Assembly: GCF_016865525.2 (NCBI RefSeq)
Contig: NZ_CP075169.1
Span: 4,898,337-4,962,336 of the forward strand
Direction of reading: 5' to 3'
DNA: 64,000 nt
DNA from: Sodalis ligni
Lineage (GTDB): Bacteria; Pseudomonadota; Gammaproteobacteria; Enterobacterales; Enterobacteriaceae
The translations under genes were made by a program, and so were the position numbers. The notes beneath the pieces are model-generated. The model was not told the DNA's origin and did not search any database. It saw nothing but the letters and a program-made list of their open reading frames with translations. The first letter of the stretch is position 1, and the number at the start of each line of letters is the position of its first letter. This document shows positions 1-8,717 of the stretch, in pieces.

Positions 1-46
1 AGTGGAGCAAGGCCTTTACCCCGCCCCGGAGCATAGTTTTTACTAA
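1..46 (+). CDS. panB: 3' end of panB (ketopantoate hydroxymethyltransferase), partial
   Basis: Reading bases 2-46 gives a C-terminus ending [11 protein letters not shown] followed by TAA at 44-46. This resembles the E. coli PanB tail (VYPGEEHSFH), and panB precedes panC in enterobacteria. Only the last 14 codons are in the window, so the call rests on the tail and on context. PanB makes ketopantoate, which is later condensed by PanC. Confidence 0.75.
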   Translation, partial: VEQGLYPAPEHSFY

Positions 47-63
47 TTGACAGGAGAGATGGC

Positions 64-918
64 GTGCTAATTATCGAGACTCCGCCGCTATTGCGTCAAA
101 CCGTCAAACAGTGGCGGCAGGAAGGTAAACGCATTGCGCTGGTTCCCACCATGGGCAATCTCCACGACGGCCATATGGCTCTGGTGGACGAGAGCCGGGC
201 CCGTGCCGATATTGTGGTGGTCAGTATATTTGTTAACCCGATGCAGTTCGATCGCGCCGAAGATCTGGCGGCTTATCCGCACAGCTTGCAGGAAGACTGT
301 GAAAAACTGACCCGCCGGGGTGTGGACATGGTGTTCGCCCCGGCGGCGGAGGTCATCTACCCGCGGGGCCTGGACAGCCAGACTTACGTGGATGTGCCGC
401 GATTTTCCGGCATATTGGAAGGCGCCCTGCGGCCGGGCCACTTCCGCGGCGTGGCCACCATCGTCAGCAAGCTGTTTAATCTGGTGCAGCCGGACGTGGC
501 CTGCTTCGGCCAGAAGGATTACCAGCAGCTGGCTTTGATCCGCCAGATGGTGGCGGATATGGGCTACGATATCGACATTGTCGGCGTGCCCACGGTACGG
601 GCCGACGACGGCCTGGCGTTAAGCTCGCGCAACGGCTATCTCAGCGCCGAGGAGCGCCGGCTGGCGCCGGAGCTGCACCGGGTGCTGGAATCGGTGGTGG
701 CCCGCTTGAAGAGCGGCGAACGGCACACCGGCGAACTGTTGGAAGACGCGGCAAACCAGCTGAAGCTGGCGGGGTTGACTCCGGACGCCCTGGATATCCG
801 CGATGCGCTCACCCTGCGGCCGCTGACCGCCGAAAGCACCCGGGCGGTGATCCTGGTGGCCGCCTGGCTGGGCAAGGCGCGGTTAATCGACAATGCGCAA
901 GTTGACCTGACACTGTAA
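64..918 (+). CDS. panC: Pantothenate synthetase PanC
   Basis: PanC condenses pantoate with beta-alanine using ATP in the cytoplasm, the last step of pantothenate (vitamin B5) synthesis. The 284-residue product is colinear with E. coli PanC (283). It carries the nucleotidyl-transferase motif [10 protein letters not shown] at residues 28-37, then RPGHFRGV and the ALSSRNGYL stretch. The start is GTG at 64, preceded by AGGAG at about 52-56; E. coli panC also uses GTG. It lies 17 bases after the panB stop and before panD, so panBCD supplies both halves of pantothenate. Confidence 0.97.
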   Translation: MLIIETPPLLRQTVKQWRQEGKRIALVPTMGNLHDGHMALVDESRARADIVVVSIFVNPMQFDRAEDLAAYPHSLQEDCEKLTRRGVDMVFAPAAEVIYPRGLDSQTYVDVPRFSGILEGALRPGHFRGVATIVSKLFNLVQPDVACFGQKDYQQLALIRQMVADMGYDIDIVGVPTVRADDGLALSSRNGYLSAEERRLAPELHRVLESVVARLKSGERHTGELLEDAANQLKLAGLTPDALDIRDALTLRPLTAESTRAVILVAAWLGKARLIDNAQVDLTL

Positions 919-1033
919 AGGTGTTTGACTCTATACCCGTCATACTTGGAATTAGTTAGGGCATATATTGTTTGCACCGACCGAAATCTATATTTGAACT
1001 CCCCCTCGGGGGAAAGTACAAAGGCTTAACGTT

Positions 1034-1414
1034 ATGCTACGCACCATGCTACGAGGTAAACTGCACCGGGTTCATGTCACCCAGGCAGATTTACACTATG
1101 AAGGTTCTTGCGCCATCGATCAGGATTTTCTTGAGGCGGCGGGTATTCTGGAATACGAAGCTATCGATATTTACAACGTCGATAACGGCCAGCGTTTTTC
1201 CACCTATGCCATTGCCGCCGAACGCGGGTCGCGCATTATCTCGGTCAACGGTGCCGCCGCGCGTTGCGCCTGCGTCGGCGATCTGCTGATTATCTGCGCC
1301 TACGTGCAATTACCCGATGAAGAAGCCCGGCAACATCAGCCGAAAGTCGCCTACTTCGACGACGAAAACCAATTGAAACGGACCGCCAAGGCGGTACCGG
1401 TTCAGGTGGCCTGA
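1034..1414 (+). CDS. panD: Aspartate 1-decarboxylase proenzyme PanD
   Basis: PanD decarboxylates L-aspartate to beta-alanine, the partner substrate of PanC. The 126-residue product equals the E. coli length. The self-cleavage site is visible as YEGSCAI, with cleavage expected between Gly24 and Ser25 so that Ser25 becomes the pyruvoyl cofactor. The conserved [14 protein letters not shown] core and the [11 protein letters not shown] tail are present. A 115-base gap separates it from panC, so it may have its own promoter; in E. coli panD is also separated from panBC. Confidence 0.97.
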   Translation: MLRTMLRGKLHRVHVTQADLHYEGSCAIDQDFLEAAGILEYEAIDIYNVDNGQRFSTYAIAAERGSRIISVNGAAARCACVGDLLIICAYVQLPDEEARQHQPKVAYFDDENQLKRTAKAVPVQVA

Positions 1415-1435
1415 CTTTTCACGTTATGTCGCCGC

Positions 1436-1466
1436 GGCGTCCCCTCTCTTCGGAATAAGGGACGCC
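1436..1466. terminator. Hairpin between convergent panD and yadH
   Basis: An 8-bp perfect stem, GGCGTCCC pairing with GGGACGCC around a 15-base loop, sits between the stops of panD (+) and yadH (-). There is no U-tract on either side, so it could be a weak bidirectional terminator or only an RNA-stabilising hairpin. Confidence 0.45.
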
Positions 1467-1483
1467 GGTAAAACCCTCTCCCG

Positions 1484-2254
1484 TCAGGTACGCAACCCGC
1501 TTCCCCGCTGAATCAGAAACCAGCACAGCCAATAGAACCCCAGGATAAAAATAATCAGCACCGACAGGGTCAGCGCCAGCGGAACATCGCTGATGCCGAG
1601 AAAGCCGAACCGGAAACCGCTTATCATATACACGATGGGATTCAATTTTGACACCGCCTGCCAGAAAGGCGGCAGCAGGGTCAAGGAATAGAATACCCCC
1701 CCCAGGTAGGTTAGCGGCGTCAAGACGAAAGTGGGAATCAGGCTGATATCGTCAAAACTTTTGGCGAAGACCGCGTTTAGCAAGCCCGCCAGGGAGAACA
1801 GTACCGCGGTGAGCACCAAGGTAATGGTCACCACCCACCAGGAGTGGACATGGAAAGGCACAAAAAACAGCGACACCGCGGTCACCAGGATCCCGACGCA
1901 AATCCCGCGCGCCACCCCGCCCCCCACGTAGCCGGCAATAATCACATGGGTAGGCACCGGCGCCACCAGCAGCTCTTCGATATTGCGCTGGAATTTGGCG
2001 CTGAAAAAGGACGAGGCCACGTTGGTGTAGGCATTGGTGATCACCGCCATCATAATCAGGCCAGGGACGATAAATTGCATATAGGAGAAGCCGTGCATAT
2101 CGCCGATACGCGAACCGATTAGATTACCGAAAATGATGAAATAGAGCGTCATGGTAATCACCGGCGGCACCAGGGTCTGAATCCAGATACGGCCGAAACG
2201 GTTAATCTCTTTACGCCAAATACTCTGTAACGCTATCCAATAAAGCCGCATCAT
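1484..2254 (-). CDS. yadH: ABC-2 type transporter permease YadH
   Basis: This is the inner-membrane permease of the YadGH ABC exporter, whose substrate is unknown. The 256-residue product has the same length as E. coli YadH. It shows six hydrophobic segments, beginning with a stretch around residues 28-48 (VPPVITMTLYFIIFGNLIG), and the ABC-2 signature region near the C-terminus (LTYLGGVFYSLTLLPPFWQAV). Its start overlaps the yadG stop by four bases, so the two are translationally coupled and act as one exporter. Confidence 0.95.
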   Translation of the reverse strand: MMRLYWIALQSIWRKEINRFGRIWIQTLVPPVITMTLYFIIFGNLIGSRIGDMHGFSYMQFIVPGLIMMAVITNAYTNVASSFFSAKFQRNIEELLVAPVPTHVIIAGYVGGGVARGICVGILVTAVSLFFVPFHVHSWWVVTITLVLTAVLFSLAGLLNAVFAKSFDDISLIPTFVLTPLTYLGGVFYSLTLLPPFWQAVSKLNPIVYMISGFRFGFLGISDVPLALTLSVLIIFILGFYWLCWFLIQRGSGLRT

Positions 2255-3186
2255 GCTTTGGCTCTCCTGCTATCCCTATCGTCCGTCACCAGCGTCACAA
2301 ACAGTTCCTCCAGCCGATTGGCCTTATTACGCATACTTAATACCTGTACCCCCTGAGCGCTGAGCTGGCTAAACAGGCTGTTCAAGCCCTGCTCGCGCAT
2401 CACTTCCACCTCCAGGGTGCTGGTATCCAGCAGTTGGTTGCGATAGCCCTGTAATTTGGGCAACGCGCTTTTGGCCGCCAGATCGAGGATAAATGTCTCT
2501 GATTTCAGCTTGGACAGCAGCTGGCGCATGGAGGTATTTTCCACCAGCTCGCCGTTTTGTATAATTCCGATATTGCGGCACAGCATTTCCGCTTCTTCCA
2601 GATAGTGGGTGGTCAGGATGATGGTGGTGCCGCTGCTGTTCAGGTCGCGCAGAAAGCCCCACATCGAGCGGCGCAGCTCGATATCCACGCCGGCGGTGGG
2701 CTCGTCGAGAATTAAAAGCTTGGGCTCGTGCATCAGGGCGCGGGCTATCATCAGGCGGCGCTTCATGCCGCCGGAGAGCATACGGGCCCGCTCATCGCGT
2801 TTGGTCCAGAGATCCAGTTGCTTAAGGTATTTTTCGGCGCGCTGCTCCGCCAGCTTATGCTCGACGCCGTAATAACCGGCTTGATGCACCACGATCTGCG
2901 AAACGGTTTCAAAGGGGTTAAAATTGAATTCCTGCGGTACCAGGCCCAGTTGGCGTTTGGCGTTAACGATGTCCTTATCGATATCGTAGCCGAACACCCT
3001 GACCTTGCCGGAGGATTTGTTTACCAATGCGCTGATAATGCCGATGGTGGTGGATTTTCCCGCCCCATTCGGACCAAGCAGCGCATAAAAATCGCCGGCT
3101 TCCACATTCAGATCGATTCCTTTTAGCGCCTGTACGCCTCCCGCGTAGGTCTTGGCCAACTTTTCCAATTCCAGTGCATATGTCAT
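2251..3186 (-). CDS. yadG: ABC transporter ATP-binding protein YadG
   Basis: YadG is the cytoplasmic ATPase partner of YadH. The 311-residue product has Walker A GPNGAGKS at residues 38-45, the Q-loop GLVPQEFNF, the ABC signature LSGGMKRRL, Walker B LLILDEPTAGVD, and the switch histidine in LTTHYLEEAEML. It is divergent from can, with about 108 bases between the two starts. The substrate of the pair is not established. Confidence 0.95.
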   Translation of the reverse strand: MTYALELEKLAKTYAGGVQALKGIDLNVEAGDFYALLGPNGAGKSTTIGIISALVNKSSGKVRVFGYDIDKDIVNAKRQLGLVPQEFNFNPFETVSQIVVHQAGYYGVEHKLAEQRAEKYLKQLDLWTKRDERARMLSGGMKRRLMIARALMHEPKLLILDEPTAGVDIELRRSMWGFLRDLNSSGTTIILTTHYLEEAEMLCRNIGIIQNGELVENTSMRQLLSKLKSETFILDLAAKSALPKLQGYRNQLLDTSTLEVEVMREQGLNSLFSQLSAQGVQVLSMRNKANRLEELFVTLVTDDRDSRRAKA

Positions 3187-3294
3187 ATGTCGCGAATTAC
3201 CTTATTCTCAATGGAAGTGACGAACTTATTTTAAAAAAATAGGCTTAGCCTATATTAACCCATCGCAATACGACGCTACGGGCTAAAAACCACA

Positions 3295-3951
3295 ATGAAA
3301 GACATCACCGATCTCATCTCCAATAACCAGGCTTGGTCCAAACATCTTAAAGAGGAAGACCCGGGATTTTTCGAACAATTATCGCTGGCACAGCGGCCGC
3401 GTTTTTTATGGATCGGCTGTTCAGACAGCCGTGTCCCGGCGGAGCGCCTGACCGGACTGGAGCCGGGGGAGCTGTTTGTTCATCGCAATGTCGCCAACCT
3501 GGTCATTCATACCGACCTGAATTGTTTGTCGGTGGTGCAATATGCCGTGGATGTGCTGGAGGTCGAGCATATTATCATATGCGGCCACTATGGCTGCGGC
3601 GGCGTTCAGGCCGCTATCGATAATCCGGAGCTGGGCCTGATAGACAACTGGCTGCTGCATATCCGTGATTTGTGGTACAAGCATAGCTCACTGCTGGGGG
3701 AGCTCCACCCGGATGAGCGTATTAATACGTTATGTGAAATCAACGTGATAGAACAAGTGTATAACCTTGGCCACTCCACCATTATGCGTTCAGCCTGGAA
3801 GCGCGGACAGAAGGTCCAGCTGCACGGCTGGGTTTACAGTATACATGATGGATTGTTGCGAAATCTGGATGTTTCGGCCACCAGCCGGGAAACGCTGGAG
3901 CAGCGTTACCGGCAGGGTATCGCTACGCTACTGCAGCAACACGGCAAGTAA
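3295..3951 (+). CDS. can: Beta-class carbonic anhydrase Can
   Basis: Can interconverts CO2 and bicarbonate in the cytoplasm and is needed for growth in air in relatives. The 218-residue product (E. coli 220) has all four expected active-site residues: Cys42 and Asp44 in [10 protein letters not shown], and His98 and Cys101 in GHYGCGG. It is convergent with hpt, and the repeat array follows directly after its stop. E. coli has the same can-yadGH arrangement. Confidence 0.97.
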   Translation: MKDITDLISNNQAWSKHLKEEDPGFFEQLSLAQRPRFLWIGCSDSRVPAERLTGLEPGELFVHRNVANLVIHTDLNCLSVVQYAVDVLEVEHIIICGHYGCGGVQAAIDNPELGLIDNWLLHIRDLWYKHSSLLGELHPDERINTLCEINVIEQVYNLGHSTIMRSAWKRGQKVQLHGWVYSIHDGLLRNLDVSATSRETLEQRYRQGIATLLQQHGK

Positions 3952-3994
3952 GCTCCTCCGGCATTCGCCGGTTCGCCCCGCCTCGGCAAACGAG

Positions 3995-4686
3995 GTCTTC
4001 CTTCAACAGGTTCGTTGCACGTTCAGTGTAAGCGGGCCTACCGCACCATAGGGCGCTCTGGCGGGCGGGAAAACCACGCCCGCTTCGACCCTATTGGCAC
4101 GTTCTCCCTTTAACAGGATCGCTGCACGTGCGGTGTCATCGGGCCTACCGCACCATAGGGCGCTCCGGCGGGCGGGAAAACCACGCCCGCTTCGACCCTA
4201 TTGGCACGCTCTCCCTTTAACAGAATCGCTGCACGTGCGGTGTCATCGGGCCTACCGCACCATAGGGCGCTCCGGCGGGCGGGAAAACCACGCCCGCTTC
4301 GACCCTATTGGCACGCTCTCCCTTTAACAGGCTCGCTGCACGTTCGGTGTAAGCGGGCCTACCGCACCATAGGGCGCTCCAGCGGGCGGGAAAACCACGC
4401 CCGCTTCGACCCTATTGGCACGCTCTCCCTTTAACAGGATCGCTGCACGTGCGGTGTCATCGGGCCTACCGCACCATAGGGCGCTCCGGCGGGCGGGAAA
4501 ACCACGCCCGCTTCGACCCTATTGGCACGCTCTCCCTTTAACAGGATCGCTGCACGTGCGGTGTCATCGGGCCTACCGCACCATAGGGCGCTCTGGCGGG
4601 CGGGAAAACCACGCCCGCTTCGACCCTATTGGCACGCTCTCCCTTTAACAGGATCGCTGCACGTGCGGTGTCATCGGGCCTACCGC
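3995..4686. repeat. Tandem 107-bp repeat, about 6.5 copies, each with a long hairpin
   Basis: A 107-bp unit repeats from about 3995 to 4686; for example, the GGGCCTACCG landmark recurs every 107 bases. Copies differ by only a few substitutions (such as GCACGTTCGGTGTAAGC versus GCACGTGCGGTGTCATC). Each unit holds an imperfect hairpin of about 52 nt (one spans 4153-4204): outer arms CCATAGGG and CCCTATTGG, inner arms GCGGGCG and CGCCCGC around GGAAAACCA. The unit length is not a multiple of three, so the apparent ORFs change frame and are not coding. The array lies between convergent can and hpt, where REP/BIME-like elements often sit. Confidence 0.95.
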
Positions 4687-4710
4687 GGCATGTGGGGTGT
4701 GCGGCAGCGA

Positions 4711-5247
4711 TTACTCTGCCAGCTTTACCACTTTGCCGACATAGGGGAGGTGGCGGTAGCGCTGAGCGTAATCGATGCCGTATCCGACGACAAATTCATC
4801 CGGGATGGCAAAACCCACCCACTCCACCATCACCGGCACTTCGCGCCGCTCCGGTTTATCCAGCAGGGTGCAAATGGCCAGGGACTTGGGCTGGCGCAGT
4901 TGCAATATCTCGCGGACTTTGCTCAGGGTGTTGCCCGAATCGATGATATCCTCCACAATCAGTACGTCTTTGCCGCGAATATCTTCATCCAGATCCTTGA
5001 GGATCTTAACATCGCGGGTGCTGCTCATGCCGTTGCCATAGCTGGAGGCGGTCATAAAATCCACTTCATGAGGTACGGTCACGACGCGGCATAAATCGGC
5101 CATAAACATAAAAGAGCCGCGCAACAGGCCGACCAAAACCATTTCGCTGCCGCTTGACTGATAATGCGCGCTGATTTCGCGCCCCAATTCGGCAATACGG
5201 GTAGCGATCTCCTGTTGGGAAATCATGACGTCCACGGTGTGTTTCAT
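4711..5247 (-). CDS. hpt: Hypoxanthine phosphoribosyltransferase Hpt
   Basis: Hpt salvages hypoxanthine to IMP using PRPP in the cytoplasm. From the ATG at 5247 the product has 178 residues, the E. coli length, and begins MKHTVDVMI. The PRPP-binding motif is visible as [15 protein letters not shown], and the flexible-loop region as [17 protein letters not shown]. The frame stays open upstream to 5472, but those extra codons have no family counterpart, so the shorter start was chosen. The neighbouring repeats run up to about 24 bases past its stop. Confidence 0.96.
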   Translation of the reverse strand: MKHTVDVMISQQEIATRIAELGREISAHYQSSGSEMVLVGLLRGSFMFMADLCRVVTVPHEVDFMTASSYGNGMSSTRDVKILKDLDEDIRGKDVLIVEDIIDSGNTLSKVREILQLRQPKSLAICTLLDKPERREVPVMVEWVGFAIPDEFVVGYGIDYAQRYRHLPYVGKVVKLAE

Positions 5248-5499
5248 AACGAAGCCAGAAAAAGAATCGGGAAAGGAAGCGGATTTTATCACAACCCGCC
5301 GAACGGGGCGATATGTCCGTGGCGATGCCGGGCAGATTCCCAGGCAAGCTTTTTTATCCGCGGCGAGGGACAGCTTGTCCATGCTGGCCCATACTTTAAA
5401 CAGGTCCGCGTCAACAAGTGAGGCGAAGGGCAAAAAACATAGGGCGCAAATCATTAAATATGATAACGTCATCGCATAATGACTGATTCAGGTTTTAAC

Positions 5500-5847
5500 A
5501 TGAAACACACCGTATTGACGATGCTGTTGTTGGGGTTACTGGGCTTTTCTTCAGCGTCGCAGGCCCTATCCGAAGCCGAAGCCGAGGACATGGCCGATTT
5601 GACCGCCGTGTTTGTTTATTTGAAAAACAACTGCGGTTATACCGATATGCCGAATGAACAGATCCGCCGGGCCATTTTGATCTTCGCCCAGCAGAATCGC
5701 TGGGATCTGAGCAACTACGGCAGCTATGATATGCGCGCCATGGGGGAAGACAGCTACCGTGATCTCAGCGGCATCGCTGTCCCTACACCGAAAAAGTGTG
5801 AATCCCTGGCCACCAATTCGCTCAGTTTACTTGCCTACGCCAAATAA
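5500..5847 (+). CDS. yacC: YacC-family small exported protein
   Basis: The 115-residue product equals E. coli YacC in length and keeps its core (SEAEAEDMADLTAVFVYLKNNCGY and EDSYRDLSGI). An N-terminal signal peptide is evident: MKHTV, a leucine-rich hydrophobic core, then ASQALS. Two Cys remain in the mature part (in NNCGY and KKCES), which could form a disulfide. The family is sometimes described as pilotin-like, but its role is not settled. An in-frame ATG at 5479 would add seven residues; the start at 5500 gives a normal signal peptide. It is divergent from hpt and upstream of speE, as in E. coli minus cueO and gcd. Confidence 0.9.
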   Translation: MKHTVLTMLLLGLLGFSSASQALSEAEAEDMADLTAVFVYLKNNCGYTDMPNEQIRRAILIFAQQNRWDLSNYGSYDMRAMGEDSYRDLSGIAVPTPKKCESLATNSLSLLAYAK

Positions 5848-5952
5848 CCGATAATTGCATTTTGTGTGAAATTGCTCCGTGCATCCCCCGGCGGAGTTGG
5901 TTATGATGTTGCGCCGTTTTCTCATGGCGATGATGCCGAGGAGCAGCCCGAC

Positions 5953-6873
5953 ATGTCACAGCCCGATTTGCGACAAAAAGAAATTTGGTGCGAGACGCTG
6001 CATGATAGCTTCGGCCAGCGCTTTGACGTAGAGAAAATCCTGTACCGGGAAAAGACCGGTCACCAGGACCTGACTATCTTCGAAAATGCCGCCTTTGGCC
6101 GGATAATGGCGTTGGACGGCGTAGTGCAAACCACCGAGCGCGACGAATTCATCTACCACGAAATGATGGCCCATGTGCCTTTGATAGCGCACGGCCAGGT
6201 CGAAAAGGTCCTGATTATCGGCGGTGGCGACGGCGCCATGTTGCGGGAAGTGTGCCGCCACTCGCAGGTCAAACATATCACCATGGTGGAAATCGACGCC
6301 GGCGTGGTGCAGTTTTGCCGTCAATATCTACCCCGGCACAGCGCCGGTGCCTTTGACGATCCACGTTTTCACCTTGTTATTGATGACGGTGTAAACTTCG
6401 TCACCCGCGCCCAGGAAAAATTCGATGTGATCATCTCCGACTGCACCGATCCCATCGGTCCGGGTTCCAGCCTGTTTACCTCATCGTTCTACCAGGGTTG
6501 CGCCCGCTGCCTCAACGACGGCGGTATTTTTGTCGCGCAAAACGGCGTCTGCTTTTTACAGCAGGACGAAGCGGTGGACAGCTATCGCAAGCTCGGCCGC
6601 TATTTTGCCGATGTGGGTTTTTACCAGGCGGCGATACCTACTTATTACGGCGGCATCATGACCTTTGCCTGGGCCAGTCAGGATCCGGCACTACGCCGGT
6701 GCGATATCGCCACGTTGCGGTCGCGGGCGGCAACGGCGGGGTTGGTTTGCCGCTATTATAATCCGGCGATTCACGTCGGCAGCTTCGCCCTGCCGCAATA
6801 CATACTGAACGCGTTATCAGAGGTCCGTCCGAAAGGGCATTTGCAAGGGGGTGAATCCAATTGCAGAAGTTAA
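5953..6873 (+). CDS. speE: Spermidine synthase SpeE
   Basis: SpeE transfers the aminopropyl group of decarboxylated SAM to putrescine. The 306-residue product (E. coli 288) shows [14 protein letters not shown] for decarboxy-SAM binding, the acidic MVEIDAG motif, the catalytic [12 protein letters not shown] loop and [13 protein letters not shown]. The start ATG at 5953 yields [18 protein letters not shown]; codons upstream to 5866 have no family match. The C-terminus runs about 15 residues beyond E. coli SpeE and overlaps the speD start by 13 bases, which suggests tight coupling with the enzyme that makes its substrate. Confidence 0.96.
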   Translation: MSQPDLRQKEIWCETLHDSFGQRFDVEKILYREKTGHQDLTIFENAAFGRIMALDGVVQTTERDEFIYHEMMAHVPLIAHGQVEKVLIIGGGDGAMLREVCRHSQVKHITMVEIDAGVVQFCRQYLPRHSAGAFDDPRFHLVIDDGVNFVTRAQEKFDVIISDCTDPIGPGSSLFTSSFYQGCARCLNDGGIFVAQNGVCFLQQDEAVDSYRKLGRYFADVGFYQAAIPTYYGGIMTFAWASQDPALRRCDIATLRSRAATAGLVCRYYNPAIHVGSFALPQYILNALSEVRPKGHLQGGESNCRS

Positions 6874-7655
6874 AACTGCACGGCTTTAATAATTTGACCA
6901 AGAGCCTGGGTTTTTGTATTTACGATATCTGTTATGCCAAGACCGCAGATGACCGTGACGGCTATATTGCTTACATTGACGAACGTTATAACGCCAATCG
7001 TTTAACGGAAATCCTGAGCGAAACCTGCGCCATGATCGGTGCCAATATTCTCAACGTGGCGCGCCAGGACTATGAGCCGCAGGGCGCAAGCGTGACGATT
7101 CTGGTCAGTGAAGAGCCGGTGGATCCGCTGAGCATTGATCAGTCCGAGCAGCCCGGTCCGCTACCCCAATCGGTGGTGGCGCATCTCGATAAAAGCCATA
7201 TCTGCGTCCATACCTATCCGGAAAGCCACCCGGAAGGCGGTTTATGCACTTTTCGCGCCGATATCGAGGTCTCCACCTGCGGCGTGATTTCACCGCTGAA
7301 AGCGCTCAATTACCTGATACATAAACTGGAATCGGATATCGTCACCATCGATTACCGGGTGCGGGGTTTTACCCGCGACGTGTACGGCATTAAACATTAT
7401 ATCGACCATGAGATAAGCTCCATCCAGAACTTCCTGTCCGAGGATATGAAAGCGCTCTATCACATGATGGACGTGAATATCTACCAGGAAAATATGTTTC
7501 ATACCAAGATGATGCTCAAAGACTTCGATTTAACGCATTATCTGTTCAACGCCACGCCGGCCGATCTCAGCCCTGACGAGCGTAAAACCATCACCCGGCT
7601 TTTATATAAAGAGATGCGTGAAATTTATTATGGCCGGAATCTACCGGAATCGTGA
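6861..7655 (+). CDS. speD: S-adenosylmethionine decarboxylase proenzyme SpeD
   Basis: SpeD makes decarboxylated SAM, the aminopropyl donor for SpeE. The 264-residue product has exactly the E. coli length. The processing site is [14 protein letters not shown], where cleavage between Lys111 and Ser112 generates the pyruvoyl group. The start is TTG at 6861, preceded by an AAGGGGG ribosome-binding site inside the end of speE; no ATG gives the conserved N-terminus ([20 protein letters not shown]). A weak start may help set the amount of SpeD relative to SpeE. Confidence 0.96.
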   Translation: MQKLKLHGFNNLTKSLGFCIYDICYAKTADDRDGYIAYIDERYNANRLTEILSETCAMIGANILNVARQDYEPQGASVTILVSEEPVDPLSIDQSEQPGPLPQSVVAHLDKSHICVHTYPESHPEGGLCTFRADIEVSTCGVISPLKALNYLIHKLESDIVTIDYRVRGFTRDVYGIKHYIDHEISSIQNFLSEDMKALYHMMDVNIYQENMFHTKMMLKDFDLTHYLFNATPADLSPDERKTITRLLYKEMREIYYGRNLPES

Positions 7656-7792
7656 TGGAGAGAGCGTCGAGCCCACCTCCACCGGCTGGCTTCCCCGGAG
7701 TATGCGCGTTTCAAGGTCGGGTTAGGCGGGGGAGAGATGAGCCTACGTTCGTGAATATTGCCTCTTCAACCGGACGCCACGAGACCGCGGTT

Positions 7793-8155
7793 TTATGCCT
7801 GGCGGCAGAAATCACGATACTGGGCCAACACCTGCAAAAAATCCTCTGAACCGCATAAAGACAGGCTCTCTTCGTCATAGTAGCTCATGCCCTCTTCCAG
7901 CTCCTCATTAACGAAGGTAAGGTCATTGGCGCGAATCATCACTTCTTCGCCATCGGTCCAAAGGGTGTATTCATGGCCCTCGCATTGCCAGCTGCGTTCA
8001 GTGCCGGCGAGCTGGCGTATCTGGGACTCTACCTTGTCAAGCAGGGCGAAGTCGCCTTTAACCTCCTCATTGAGCCAATGCCCGATGGCCTCGTGCCCCA
8101 TAGAGAAAGTGACTTTTATCTGCCCGGTGATTTCGCGCAAAAATTCATAATCCAT
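7793..8155 (-). CDS. yacL: UPF0231 family protein YacL
   Basis: A 120-residue protein with the same length as E. coli YacL and the conserved stretches [28 protein letters not shown] and [11 protein letters not shown]. It is acidic, probably cytoplasmic, and of unknown function. In E. coli it sits between acnB and speD; here the accessory island has been inserted between yacL and acnB. Confidence 0.95.
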   Translation of the reverse strand: MDYEFLREITGQIKVTFSMGHEAIGHWLNEEVKGDFALLDKVESQIRQLAGTERSWQCEGHEYTLWTDGEEVMIRANDLTFVNEELEEGMSYYDEESLSLCGSEDFLQVLAQYRDFCRQA

Positions 8156-8717
8156 TATCTTTCCCGCCTGCTGAAAGTGACCCGCCTTAAGATAGAATTT
8201 TAACCGGTCTACTATAAGAAAGCGTTAGCTGAATGGGATTTCATAAAAATATATTGCCGCTTATAATCAATCAGAACGTATTGGCTGAGAAAAAATCCCA
8301 GTTGCCTCCAGCAAGACGGGAGTTAAAAAACGTCCGTTGAGTTCACAGTCTCCGACGCCGCCGAAGGGGCTTCACCGAAGCCTGACTGTACCTACCTGTT
8401 ATCACGTTTTTGTCGGCTGTATGCCAATCATTAGGTTCTGCTGGCTGTCCCGCCTATAGATTTTTTCGCAGCGTTTTTATTACTCATCAATTGCTTAATG
8501 AGTCATTTATGAACTTATCAGAACGACATTAATGTGGTATTAAACGGATTATTAATATTTACCTTAAACACATTAAAAACATAATGAATGCACAAAAACC
8601 GCCCAAAATAGAAAAGAAGATTTTTACTTCTGTTATTTAAACTCCATTAACAATATCTCTGGCTCACTAGACTTAAAAAGTAGATTTACACTACATTCTT
8701 TTCTAAAGGGCCAATAC
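8156..8717. other. Left junction of accessory island, no gene seen
   Basis: About 560 bases with no credible ORF. Composition shifts here from GC-rich core to AT-rich sequence (marked after about 8460). No tRNA, integrase or clear direct repeat marking an integration site was found by eye. Confidence 0.6.

Noticed and set aside
3995..4686. CRISPR array
   Set aside because: The units are contiguous 107-bp repeats without unique spacers and no cas gene is near.
4094..4946. Repeated small ORFs starting MARSPFNRIAARAVSSG
   Set aside because: They arise from the 107-bp tandem repeat, whose length is not a multiple of three, and they merely restart in each unit.
8156..8717. tRNA or attachment site at the island edge
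   Set aside because: No cloverleaf or matching direct repeat could be found by eye at either island boundary.
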